Below, one piece after another: positions 49,355 to 62,759 of a DNA stretch of 64,000 nt. How positions within the stretch are numbered: position 1 is the stretch's first letter; the number at the start of each line of letters is the position of its first letter. A program made the position numbers and the translations under genes. The DNA is from Tyto alba (lineage: Eukaryota; Chordata; Aves; Strigiformes; Tytonidae), in NCBI RefSeq assembly GCF_018691265.1, contig NW_024881282.1:50413122-50477121 (forward strand), in the 5' to 3' direction. The notes beneath the pieces are model-generated. The model worked only from the letters and a program-made list of their open reading frames with translations. It did no database searches and was not told where the DNA came from.

Positions 49355-49473
49355 CACACTATGGTAAATGTATCTTCTAATTTCTGGTGAGAGTGCCAGA
49401 AAGGCTACTGGTATTGAGAATATACCCATTATGATGAGGATAAAGAATGACTCTGCTATAGTAGAGGCCCACA
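49355..49473 (-). other. Candidate orphan coding exon with a transmembrane segment
   Basis: On the minus strand an acceptor (pyrimidine-rich TTTCTTAAATGTTTTTCG..., ending CCTTAGCAG) precedes 119 open bases and a strong donor (GTG then GTGAGTAA). In the frame open across it, the exon encodes 39 residues after a split codon: WAST, an acidic ES, a hydrophobic stretch of about 20 residues (FFILIIMGIFSIPVAFLA) and a polar end SPEIRRYIYHSV. It enters in phase 1 and leaves in phase 0. The hydrophobic block with IFSIPV faintly recalls the second hairpin of reticulon-homology domains, but the exon structure does not match reticulons and I do not assign it. The frame is also open for 27 more codons into the presumed intron, and I found no convincing partner exon, so chance is possible. 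Confidence 0.3.
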
Positions 49474-52400
49474 CTGCTAAGGACTTTAAAATCGAAAAAC
49501 ATTTAAGAAATGTAAAATCAATACAGCATTGATTAGGGTTAACTTAAAGGCAATGTAAAAACCAAAACAAGCAGAATTTTATTGTTATTTATTAACAGTG
49601 TTATTTTTATATTGCACCAGCAGTGATGTAGATGTTATGTAGATAAAAATATAAATAACATTTTCTCTCAAAATTTAAATCTAAATGCCTATGTACAGAA
49701 AAAGCAAAACCACAGGAAGGGAGGTGCCAGGATTGTTCATGCCAATGCAAAAATGTCCTACTATGTGTGGTGCTGGTGGTGTTGGCATAGGGCTTACAAG
49801 ACATTTTATACTGTTGAAATGTATACTTTGAAAATATATCCCAGAGGGTAAAATCCAGTCATGAAATTGAGTTTTGCCTTTGACGTCAGAAGGGCCATGG
49901 TTTCATTCAGGTAGGGAGTTCTGTCAAAGTACAAGAAAACAGATGCCTGGGGAGAGTATTAGTCAGTAACTGAGAGGCAAGTAATAAAATTTTATAGTTA
50001 ATTTTCTTGAAAGCCCGTTTAGTTCTGGAAAAAAACAGGAGTCAGTATCAAGGTTATGCTTAACAGTTACAGCTTAAAATATGTGCTTCACCTTTCAGAG
50101 TCAAAAAGTGGAGAAAGTTTGGTCAGCTTTTGGGCTGAAATCACTTTGCTTAAATGAAGGGCAGAGAGAGATCGCATTAAGGGATCACATTAAGAGATAG
50201 AAATTTTAGTCCAAAATTTATGAGTTTTTGGTTCCACAGACTTCATATATAAGCATGCAGAGGTGACAAAAGAGAGTAACTGCTGAAAGGAGGCAGCTTC
50301 TAGCTTGGACTATGGGTTGTGCACACACATCTTTATTCAGTGCAGTGTGATACTTCCTGGACACTGCTGGTGTCAAAACGTTTAGAAAACTGCATGTGTC
50401 AATTATCTCCCCAACAGCCTGAGGTTTTTTCATATTTCCCACAGTTTTAAACAAAAGTGCAAGGAATAATGTTTTTTTCCCACTTTTACTTACAGAAAAA
50501 TATAATTGCTTACTCAAATAATCTAGTTCATTGCTTATACCAGAGAAAGAAATATTGGTGGGAATATGTCATTATGACAGACTTTTATTTTGCAGACATC
50601 TTTTAGGAAACACCATTATGAAGATAGAGTTAAATCTCTGTGCTGTTACAGCACACACATTTCTTCACCAACAATTTCTGATATAACTGGAGAGTGCTAG
50701 AGAGGTTTATAAGCTTCTAAGTAGTAGGAGCAGTCTGTATTTAAGGAAGACATTATAGAAAATAACCGCAGACTGGGCAACTAGAAGTTCAGTTAGAAGG
50801 ATGAAGAGATTCAGACCTGTAAGTGGATTTAGGATTCCAAAAGACCAGAGTTTGCTAAGTTACAGGTACAGGTACATGCCTTTGATGAATAACAACTTTA
50901 CAAGTGCCCACCTGTCAGCTGACGCACAGAAATTATCTGTAAACACACCTCTATCATGAAATACACATTAGCTTAAACCTCACTGAAAGTAATCAGCTGC
51001 CTTGCATTTAACAACCAGATGGGCATAGATGGTCACAGAGAAGCAGCTGATAAACTATGGGTTAAGATGATGATTACTCTTCAGCAATTCATTGCTGTGC
51101 TGATTCACTAAACACAAGGATAGAGATACCTAGGGATGAAGACAGAAGCTAAAGACCTAAAATAAGTAGCTGAATAGTAAAGACATTAAAGAAGCTACAT
51201 CTATTAATACAAAATGAAAGAAAATTTGCCCTGTTTTTCAGTAAGTTGACTAATGCTAGCTACAGGAGAATAATAAAGTATAAATGGGACTGAAATAATG
51301 GAAAGGACTGTAACAGAAATTAAAACAAAATTACAGGTGATTTTACCAAAAGGGTAACAGACCCAACATAGTGGCCATCCTCTTTCAAAATTTGCACCAA
51401 GATACAGGTCTAATAGCAGCTATTTTAAATCAAGCCTACTGAGTTAGTGATAATACTAGATCTGAAGACAAGCATTTTGTATCTCTTTGTCTAAGGAGAG
51501 AGAACTGCTGTGTGGAACAACAGACTTGTAAGTCTGTCTTAGTAATACATGTAGTTTTAAAACAGGTTTTGAAGGGAACGATCAGTAAAGCTACAGATAA
51601 AAGGGAAGTAGAATATTGGTTTACCAAAGCAGGATATGCCAAACTAACTTGATCTGGTTTTTATTTTGTTTCCTTTTTTCCTTTTCTTTTCTTTTAAATA
51701 AGATGACTTCATTTTCTAGAGAAAGGAAATGAAGGGGGTATATTCTGCCTGTCCTTCTACAATGCACTCATTATGCTGCTGAAAAGAAAACTACTTACTT
51801 GCTTGGAGAAAGTGGAATTTAAGAGCGCAGCTGTGAGATGACCATGTTAGATGATTTAGGGCAATATTGAAAAAGGAACCATTAGGTTGGGGGGTAGGTA
51901 CTTGGGACTGATCCTTAAGAAGCTGTATTGGGAGAAATGTTTTCAATGATAGTCTTAAAAGAAATGGGATTGAAATTTCCTGATAATACAGTATTGGGAA
52001 ACTTAGCTAAATAAGAAAAAGCTCACTGTAGCCAACGAAAATAGTTCCATCACCTTGTGGACTGTGGAATGAGACACAAGGTTCAGCAGTAAGAACTGCA
52101 AAGCATTGCAGAAAGGTACAGCAGAGAAAATATGAAATTTTGTTATGAGCTGAGAACTCATCAGCTGGAAATAGAGATTATAAGAAGCCTGATTTCTCTC
52201 TATAAGTATGCTAGATGGCTAGAAAACTCTATTCACTGTTTTAAATATGATCTTTGGGCCTTGTTATGCCTTCCTCTGCTGTGCTAAAAATCAATTTTTT
52301 ATCAAAAATCTCTTCCCACATGGCTACTTGTAGAACATGATCCAGTCACTTTCGTAATTAACTAAATGAATAGAGCTTCTGTCGCCTCACTGGCTACAAA

Positions 52401-53619
52401 AGAATTACTCCCAGACCACTAGCTATTCTTGCAGCTCCTTTCTGAGTACCTCCCATCAAGATCCCTTTAGAAGTGCAGACAGCAATGTGTTTCAGCAATG
52501 ATCTCATTAATACCATGTTACTAACAAATTACCATTCCTGACACTGTTACGCATCCCTCTATTCAAGGATTAAATTCTGTCTATATCATACTGGAAATAG
52601 ACATTTGTTAATAATCATGATTTTGACAAGTTTTCCAATGATGCTGTGGTTTAGGATAGTATCCCTGTTCTGAATTTGACTTAATGTCTTCATTCCAAGG
52701 TATCTCTATCCTTGTGTTTAGTTATATTAACTTATTTACCAAGCAATAAAGATCAGCCTGTATAGGTGGTTTGACACTACTTTTACATGCTATTCCCATA
52801 ATAAGTGGAAGGTTATCTGCAAGTAGATGTGATAAATAAAGTATCATCTTACATAAAGAGGGATTTTTCTTGGCTTTTTTAGAAATTGACCTTACCAGTG
52901 ACAAAGTGAGGTTTCCTGTTTACAGAGTTGTTTTTGTTTGATTTTTTAGATATATCAATTAAATAAGAAATTGTTGATATCTTTATGTACAAATTAACAA
53001 TATAAATCTGTATTTATCAGTGTCTTTTGTGTGTGTGTGTGTATACAGAGAGGCATATGTAGCTATGTGTTTACGTATTTTATGCATACATAAGTAAAAA
53101 ATCAGTGTCAATATCTGTAAGTCTTCATACAGTTACCCCCATTATAAAGCACCAAGATTAAGAGAATTTGATCTTGTTGATTAGTAAATTCCTAGTACTA
53201 TGAATAATAAGCCTCAATAATAAAATTATTTAGTAGGTCCTTAACAAATAAGTACAGTAAGTTAATTCTATATGAATTGAAAAAAATACAGTAAGTTAAT
53301 ATGAACTGATGTTAAGGCCAGAATAGCAAGAAACATATGCCATGTAGAAACAGAAATCTTTCCTTAAAAATTAAATCCTATATACTTAACACCATTTTAA
53401 AAGCTATTTTACTGTATGTCACTGCAACTTGAAGACATATCAAGCTGCTGCTATCTGAACTCCACTTCTTTATAAACTGTAGCTGTAGGCTACCTCTATA
53501 TAGGCAGGAGCACTTGAATCAGTGGCCAAAAAATAATCGCAAATGAAAGGCTCTGGAGATAGATTAAATGGAAAATGAGAGGAAGCCAAAATGTAATTAA
53601 CAGCATAACAAGGCAAGCA

Positions 53620-53890
53620 TTGTCTTGGAATACCTGTCGCCACACTGCCCAGAGTACCCCAGAAATGTAGACACCTTTGCTGTTTGCTGCTCCAAAGGGG
53701 AGTGGAAGACACCTGAGCCAGGTGGCAGTGGTAGAGACATTGAGAGTTTACAGGTCTCCTTACTGGAAGAGGAAACAAGGTAATTTTCTCTGCCCAGATG
53801 TTTCCCACTGCGCCATCTCCCCCTGAGGATATGAAGAAGGTAAACTGTAAGGCTGGGGCTCTCCTACCACTCCCTGCAGCTGATGCCATA
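53620..53890. other. GC-richer segment with an unassigned 139-codon ORF
   Basis: This roughly 270 bp block is clearly richer in G+C than its surroundings. The minus-strand ORF starting at 53889 stays open through it but shows no signal peptide, domain or motif that I know, and its last 50 codons run into AT-rich DNA. It may be a worn mobile element or a conserved non-coding element. Confidence 0.3.
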
Positions 53891-56800
53891 TAGACAAGCC
53901 TGCATGATCTGTGCCTAAACCCATTTTTCCTAGGTAAGCAACATCAACTCAAAGAAAAGATACAATAGATTACACAAAAAGGGGGAAAATAACCTTTAAA
54001 AGACATCTGGAGAAAAAAGACTGGCACATGGAAGTCAGAAATGAAGGACTTATGTTTCACACTGGACAAGGAGGCACAGCTAACCAACCAGCTTACTGTC
54101 AACCAAATGCCACTATGTTGTCTGTGTCCATGGTTCAGCATCCATATGTTTCTCTCTAAATATGTCACTTACTATCACCCTGAATGACGGTGACAAGGTT
54201 AGACAAATAAAATGCGGAATTCTTTTGGACACCAAACTGGAGATATAAGACATGACATGGGTTGGTCCCTTCGCTTACAGAAATGTAATGCACAATTGAG
54301 GGACTCAATCTCCTATTCCCAGCAACAGATTTGGGAAAAACAACACAACCTTCCCATACAAATAAAATGGGAAACTGTCACAACAAAGACTTAACTTCAG
54401 GATAAAGGTCTTACTGGCATTATGCGCTGTGAGAGTTATACATTAGTCAGCCAATTCAAAAACTGGCTATACTCTTGAGCTGGTGTCCAAAACGTACTTT
54501 GGAAATATTTTTCCATGTTAAATATAAAATTACTAAGCAGTTTATTACTGTCAAAGTCATTCAACACAGACATCCTTGACTCTAATGCAGATCTCCTGAG
54601 GGATGTATTTATGGCAAAATACACGTGAAGCCTTCATTTCTGAGCATCCCTGTAAGCCATTTGCAACAGGAACACTCCATGGAACTTTCCACTGCACATT
54701 GCTTTCCTACCCTCTCAGTGATTTCTTTTATGTCGTTATGGCTCAGTGGCTGTTAGGTGAGGGAAATGGATACAATGCTGTTGTTCTAATTAGACTATGG
54801 TGATCAGTCAGTGGAAATTGCCTTGCTTTTCTTAAACTGCTTCGTTCACCTTCCTGTTTGAGCTTGTAAATCTTTTCTGTCAGCCTCTGTATTCCATCTT
54901 TCCATGCACTTCAAAACTTGAGGTCAGGATGGGGATTACTATCTCCAAAACTGCCTGGGTATGCAAAGCTTTCTTTTTTTTTTTTTTTTTTTTTTTCTTC
55001 CCCCAAATACCACATTTTCCTAAGAAAACACTGTGAGAGATTCTTTGTATTTGGCTAAATCCTGCTGTTCTTACTGAGGATAATATGCACTAATGGTGAT
55101 AAAATCTCACCCACTCTGAGATCCCTTGGCCCGGAATCATTTCCTCTACCATAATCCCTAGGAGTGAATGAGTATTTTGAGTTAGTTGCCATTATGTGAT
55201 CAAGACTCCATCAGATTAAATGGCTTTGCTGCTCAAAAGAGCTTGAATCTGGCCTTTCAATTATACTTGTAGTTTTGCATATGCAGTTCTTCTTGTGCCA
55301 ACCCTCGATGCTCTTGATTTTTCTTCTCCATCTTATTCAAAAAGAATCTAATTGAACATTTCAGAGTAAGCCCTCGTATTTTCAAACTTCATGTTTACAT
55401 GCACATGAATCACACTCTGTATCAAATAGAGCAGCTGGACATGACACCACAAACTGCAGATTTGACTGAGGATCAAAACAGGAGACCTGTTGAACAATAT
55501 TTCTGTCAACTAATTTTATGTAACGATATTTGCATATTCAGTGCCTTTAAATACAGAAATGTGAGAGAGGTGGGTAAAAGAACCATTGAGCTCTTCTGTC
55601 TTAAACTGACTTTTATGCTAAGTCTGGGGAGGATTAAGCCTTTTGGTGAAAGCTACTTCTACTGGCATAACTTTGTAAGTAAGCGCTATAAAACTATAAA
55701 ACATTTTAAAACAAGGAGCATGGAGCTGATGTGCAGTGTTTGTAAATCATATGCATCAGAGAAAAACTTGTCAAGCTGTGTTTAATAACATAAACACAGA
55801 GATAATTCAAAGAGGGGCATTTGCAGTTTTAAAATATTTTTAAAAAATAAGATTGCAGTTTGTAACAGAAAACTTTGTATGAAGAAAACTTTTGTTGTTA
55901 TTGTTGGAACTAAAAAAGAGTGCTAGTTTTTTACTGTAAATATTTAATTTAAAATCTCAAATAAGTCAGTTTTAGCTGTTTGTTTTCTGCCACTGAATTC
56001 AACTTGTATTAACAGGCCCAGTAGCAAACAATTTTTTTCCACTCAATTATTTGAATAGTGCAGAGTACAAGTTCTGTAGGCAGCTTCTGTAAATTAACAT
56101 GCAAGAAACCTGATGTTGACTTACACTTAAAAATATTGAAAACAAAAGTAATGCTAGATTACTTACCTGATTAGAAGTAAAGAAGAACTTCAGATTTTTT
56201 TACTTGAGACTACAGAGCAAAGGAAGCTTAAATGGAAATGATTGAGTGATGAAAACATTAGGGAAGTTACTGAAATGTTCAGGAAAAAAGCAAAAATTAC
56301 TCGGTAAGTAGATATTATAAATTATTTTTTCCTTTCTGATGATTTCCCTTATGACTGTAATGAATTAAGTCTTGTATAGTGCTGACTAGCAACATTTTAA
56401 TAATTAATCAGGAGAGGAGCCCAGAGTCTCTGGTGGTCATTCTACATAATTTTACTGCAAAGTGCCTGTTCAATTGTTGATGCTTCTAATCAAAGTTTTC
56501 CAAATGATGCTGCCAATACAGCTGGGAAGAGGTCCCAATAAAACTTGCAAAACCACTGCCTTTGTTATCTTTCACACCTCTTTTCAAAACTTGCTGATGT
56601 CTGCAAAAAATATATCAGTGGTGACTGCTGGGGTGCAGCCATAACTGCTTAGCAGACAGAGATTTGTTTCACTTCTCATCACCATCTGAAATATTTTCTA
56701 GCCTTTTGTCATGTCTATCACTTTTTCTCATTCTTTTGGAGTAAGGTTTTTGGAGGAGAGACTGTCTTTCTGCTATGTGTTCTACAGTCGTGGGCCATTG

Positions 56801-56960
56801 CTAGGGCTCCTACTTGCTAAATTAATGCAAGTGAGTTAATAACAATCTCAGCCTTTCTGTACATTCTCATATATGCTAAACGTCTTATTTTTCTTTGCCA
56901 GTGATGCTTTAGGTGGTATACTGAAACAGTTTTTTATTTTCTCCAAAGATAAGTAAATGA

Positions 56961-57045
56961 GATTCAGCAAAGCATCTAAGCAGACTGCACAAGCATGTAA
57001 ACCATATCACTGCTAGGAACCAATCCAATATGAGATTTCCGTGCA
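56961..57045 (-). repeat. Old amniote interspersed repeat fragment, second copy
   Basis: GATTCAGCAAAGCATCTAAG followed by GCACAAGCATGTAAACC matches, in opposite orientation, the same remembered repeat pattern as the copy at 10604-10676 (GATTCAGCAAAGCACTTAAGC...AAGCATGTGA). Family name not certain. Confidence 0.5.
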
Positions 57046-60000
57046 TAGTTATGTACTGTGCTAAGCAGTGATAACAGACAGTTGGTTAAAATTCATAATG
57101 AACTTCAGGACTTTGCTGCCCTGGGGTCTTTCTATGCTTAAAAGCCATTAAAATCCTAGGATGAGAAAGTGTACTGTCAATTCAGGCCCGTTACCCAAAT
57201 GACCTTATGCAATAGGTATTTTTCATTGGGCAGGATGGAGGAAGAGGACACTCGTGTTTGGAGTCATGATAACAAAGGAAAATAAGTTTGTTAGGAAAAT
57301 AAATCAAACCAACCACTGTGTAACTCCTCTGTCTGTTTTCAGAGTCTACAGGATATGAGAAGAAAATACAAAGTGTTTGCTTCTTCTTTCCAAAACTGTA
57401 TCTGAGTGCTCTATGGATGAAATCTCCAGAATTCAGGGATCTTAAAAAGAATTTGATTCTTCAAGTGTGTCTCAATGTAGGTCACCTGAGAGAGTAGCTA
57501 GGCAAGAGACTGTCACGCTTCATGTACTGTTGAAGATTTTTATGAGCTACCATTGTGAAGCTTTGTGGGCTTATGCTTTTACCTCATACATGTTACTCAA
57601 GCAATTAAAAAGACTGAAGCACTTTATACAATTCATAAAATCCTTTTTTCAAAATTTTCTTCTTTCTCTTCTTAGAACACAGTTCTGGTCCCTAAAGTAG
57701 AGTAAGGAAAAGCAAATATGAAATTATCCATCACATGGATATAAAACAGAGAGTTATACTTCCAGTTTCTTTCAACACTCAGAGAAATAAAATTTAATCT
57801 CATAATAATGAAATCCTGAAGTGTGCATCACAAGACTGATTAGTCTTCCTGATTGTAAACCTCAACAGTAAAATTATGTCCTCAGGGAGGCAGTGAATGT
57901 CCTCATGCAGGGCATAATCCCAAATATCATTCATATGTAGTCAGATCTGATTAGCCTAGGTGTATGGCAAACTCATTTTATATTTAAATTACAGCACTAA
58001 TAAAAAATGTATGAAGGCAAGAAATTGAGAAGAGGAGGCTGCAGGCAAGTGAAAGGGAAAAAAATTCCATGCTTCTGTTTTTCAGAATGTATTTGGAGTG
58101 TATGAAACACACCTGAACCCTCACATGTTATCTGTCTTTATAATCAAACATATGAAAACTTGCCATTAGAAAAAAGAATGGCCTAGAAAGTATATAAACT
58201 ATTGAATACTGCCTTTGATTTAGAGAATGTATTGATACTTTTGCAAGTCCAATGAAACTTTTACTGATCATTATCATTGATGTGAAAGGAATAAATAACT
58301 AAAGCAATGTGTTTGTACAGATTTGAATATACAGATTTTAGTTGACCATGAAGTAGATTAACACAAAGACAGGTCCTGGGCAGCTACAGTACAGCATAAA
58401 GAGGTATGAAAGAGGGAACAATCTAGGAGAACCAAAGATGTGATCTTGGTTTTTTTTTTGTGTGTGAGGCTTCTTTTCCCTATTTGTTTCACCATCAGAG
58501 GAGATATGGTGTTTTAAAAGATAGTCAAATGATCAAGAAGGAAAGGATTGATACACTAGCAAAGAAATTGGACTGGAAACTTAATTAGGAAGTCAGGATC
58601 TAGACACTGCTGACATCACTACCGAAAATCTGTATTACCTAATATTTTTATAATTTCATTGTGGATTCAGTACCAAGACACACGATGCAATTTCCCAATA
58701 ACTTCAAGAGATGGCTGTTTTTTTTTCAGGATGAAAAATTGATTAATTTTGTACAATACCATTGTATTGAATGTTACCAGTCAAATTCTGTTGGCTTTAC
58801 TTGCCTTTTTGTCATGGTTGGCTTTGGTCTATTCTGTTTACACAGTATTAGAAAAGGGTGCAAAATGACAAATAGAAAATTGCTGCATAGTCATTTTGCA
58901 GCCTTTTCCTAAGTGTTTATATTTCTCTTTCATCCTATTATTCATTACCAGTGTGTATTATTGCATAAGAGTACTTGGAGTTCATCCAAATATATGTTTA
59001 CATAAGGCAGGCTTTTGTAAGACAGAAATCTCAGTAGTCTTAGCTCCAAAGAGAGATATGAATGAAGAAGCATGTCTCTGAAATATAAAGGCATCAAAAC
59101 TCTCTTGGGGGAATGTAAAACTTTAGAGGACATTCTGGCCATCCATGAACTCTCACAGAGCAACATACAGAAGAAGGCCAAGTAAAAAATGTGGGATTTC
59201 TTCAGAGTGGGGAAAAGTTGAGACAGATATCCATTCCTAGGGCACAGGTGCATGGACCTGACTATGTATGGTAGATGTTCAGTCACCAAAAAGATAACTC
59301 CGAGGCTCTGAATCCAGTTTGGTGTAATTATCTCCATGCAGCCAGAGTTAAGCCTCTTACTGAATATCTCTTTGCCTCTATGTTTCCTTGGGAACTTAGA
59401 CCTGAATTCTGGATGCCATTCAGAAAGTACTTGAAATGTAGTTCCTGCAGTACTTAAAGCATGTGTTGGATGTAGGAAAGCCCATTCTGTTAATGGCAGT
59501 TTCTTGCTGTGGTAATTTTTGTGGGGAATACAATGATGTGATGGTGTTGTGAATCAGTTCACTAGTTAGCATATGTAGTTAGCCTATTAGATGGTGTCTT
59601 TAAGCAAAATTCACATTATTTTTATTAATACTTTTTTTGATTCCTAGTTTTATGGATGGCAATTCATGGAAGGCAGCTAAAGGTCATTTTAATTATATTT
59701 CACATTTAAGGGCCTGCTTTTGCAGGAATTATGGCAAAAGAAATGTTGGCAATGTCACAACAACTGCAAGATTGGGCAATGATGGAATTAAAAAGATTTG
59801 TAAAAAACCAGTGACTAAGTGCCTATTTCACTGCTTGTTGTATCCTGTTGTATCTAGAGAATGGAAAAAGGAAATTCCATATTGACTAGATTGAGCTGTA
59901 CTTGCCATCTCGGTAATGAATCCATCATGCAATTCCTTCAAATGAAACCTCAGTTAAACTGCACAACTGTTTCTTTTTACTTTCACACTGTAAAAATTCA

Positions 60001-62759
60001 GAACAGCAAGTGTCCAGGAAAATATATTCATTGGAAAGAAGCTACCAAAGTCTGTGCATTTGACTGTCATCTGCAGCTTATTTCACACATCCCCCAAAAG
60101 CAAGAAGTCAAAAATGGAAACTGCATGGGTGGTTTATTACTTGGAGCATTGGGCTCCAAGCATGTCTTCTTGATGCAATTGTCTTCTTGATACAAAACAG
60201 ACTGATAATTTTTTTTCCCAATTCCATAATTATCTGAACTCATTAGAATTCAGAAAATATGAAAACTTTTCAGATTGTGTGTACCCTCCCACATGCCCCT
60301 GTATTTAAATTTTGGGCCTGGGTCCTCTCTTCCTAATAACCAAATAGCAATTTACTTATTACGATATAGTAATTTACAGCTTTGCATGTGTAACAGAGTG
60401 TAATAAGTAAACAACCAGTTTCTGATTTGCTCTGACCCTCCATTACACTGAATCTGAAGTATTTTCAACAGAATATGAGACCTGAATACTTAAATTTCTA
60501 CTGAAGTCCTTTTCCATGATCAGTACTGTCTAAAGTAGTCTTTCAGTAAATGTTCAATGTTGTGATGTAAATGGCAACAATTTCTCTAGAAAAAAGTCAG
60601 TCTCTTTGTGTCAGTCTTTTTTGGAGAGTGTGCTCAGTTCCTGTGTCACTACAGTTCCTGTGAAGAGTGTTGTAACTGAGAGAGTGCAGTTATTCTATTC
60701 ACACAACAGAATGACGGACAGGTTAATACTACTGTGCAATATTCTTATATTGAGCTATAATCAGCACAAGTTCCTGAACATGATCCTGCCAGAAGGAAAA
60801 ATTCTTGATGACTTGTTAAGTATCATTTGCTACTTTCAGGATTCGGGGGAAAAAATAAAAGAAGATAAAAAAAGATTCTAGATATGAGAAAAAGACACAA
60901 AGTCAGTCAAACAAAATAAAAAAGGCACTTTAAACTTCTTTTTCACCAACATTCACCAGAAATTTGATTTTAAGTTTATTTCATTGTACTAGAAGATCAG
61001 CTTTAGACTGGAGTTTAGCAGCTTGCCTAGAAGTTAGGAGTCAATGACTGACTCCTTTATGTTGGGGATGAGGAAAGTTGAAGAGGATTGATTCTTACAT
61101 AGTTTTTCCTGGAGTTCTCTTGGTTCTGCATAGCTGTTCATCCCTCAATATTAGCAGGAAAGACTGTTCCAGCCTTCAGAAAATATTGTCCAAATATCTG
61201 TTTCTGAGTAGGTCATTAATTTTCAGGGATTTGCCAGCTATCCTACACAGTAGGTGGGAAAAATGTTGTGCTTCTTGGGTGTGATGCCAACAATAACTAA
61301 CAATTCACAGTTATGATTTCTCACCAAGTAATTATAACTTTTACTTTACTAAGGGAAAGAAAATAATGCTAAGAATGGATATTTTAATAACATTTACCCA
61401 TTTACCAAATATTTTTTAAGTTTTCTTTGGGAAAAGGAGCTTGCAGCCTTTCTTAGCGGCTGGAAATTTCCACTAACTTTCTTGGGAATTCCAGCCATGC
61501 TAAAAATACAGTATCTGTATACCTATGTGGTAAAGCTCATCCTCTTTTCCTAGTAGGATGCATTCTCTACCCAATGTAGGTATCTCACAGTTGTATCATG
61601 GTGTTTATGAGGTTTTTGGCACAAGTTCCTTCCCAGTTCCATTCTGTAGAGTGCTTGGGGAATTCCTGAAGGTAGGTGTTCCAATATTCAGTTAACCTCC
61701 TCCTGAAAATGTTACTGCTTCTTAGCATCATAACCATATACTGTTAGTATAATGTTGTATGTCTCAATTTAGCATTGTTACCTTTGTCTGGTCAGGGGAA
61801 GTCTGGAGCAGGATCATGAGGAAAAGACTCCAACACTCATGAGGAAAAAGTGCTAGTCAAGCTTGTATAGTATTTAATTTCCCTATGTAACTGAAGTTCC
61901 AATTGCTGTTTGACCATGTAATTCATTTGTAGTTTTGTTGTAAGAGGCCATTGTATTTTATTTGATTTGAGGGAGATACTATCACTTCAAGATTGAATAC
62001 CTTTTCAGACTCACGTTAACTTGCAGATGTACTACTACATGTACTCCAGGCTCAAAATTTTCCCATCGATAGTAACTCAGATTTTCTGGGATCTCAGTGC
62101 ACATTAGAAATCCAAAGCTTCCCAGTAATATCATGGAGGTGGATTTTGCATTTTTTAGGTATATATTTTCACGTAGATCCTTTCTAAGACATTACCTGTC
62201 CGTGCACATAAGAGATCCAGTGTTGCAGGCACTTCTTCACTCCCATATTTTATTCAGGCAATGTTTATTCTTTTAAATATTAATAAACTTCATACATGGC
62301 CTTTGGTCATGATTTTTTTTTAAGGTGCTTAAAGTTAAGCCCTGAAGTCACCATTTTGTGCCAGTTCAGTTTTCTAATGACCTAGATCACTGGGATCTAT
62401 CCGTGGACAGCCATGCATTTGAGAAATTCAAGCCAATGCCCAAACACAACCTCAGGAGTTTAAACTCCTATTTGTTAGAACTTTGGGCCTATTATTTACA
62501 GATTTTTACTTATGCAGAGGGAGCACTCTGTGTCCTCCCTCTGTTAGATAATGGAAAACACATAAAAGAGTTTGGGAAGATGCAGGAAGGGATTGTGTGG
62601 TGGGGTTTGCATTTTGCCCTGTTTTTTTGTTAATGGTAGCGATTGGGAATGGAAGATGTTAGTGCCTCAAGGAAAAGAGGAGAAAAGATTATCAGCTGCA
62701 GAATTTATGGGATTAGTATTATCCTCTAGAGCATATATGACAGAAGGTACTATTGGCTG

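Larger units (their letters stand above)
49474..62759. other. Intergenic, no gene seen
   Basis: AT-rich DNA with a (GT)7 run (53029-53042), a T23 run (54974-54996), a GC-richer segment at 53620-53890 and one old amniote repeat copy near 57 kb. The longest ORFs (139 codons minus at 53470-53889; 128 codons plus at 55399-55785) have no recognised domain and no coding-like flanks. Confidence 0.5.

Noticed and set aside
50218..50517. 99-codon minus-strand ORF, considered as an upstream partner of the candidate exon at 49355-49473
   Set aside because: A GTAAGT donor exists near its start rather than its end, and the translation shows no membrane or family signature linking it to the candidate exon.
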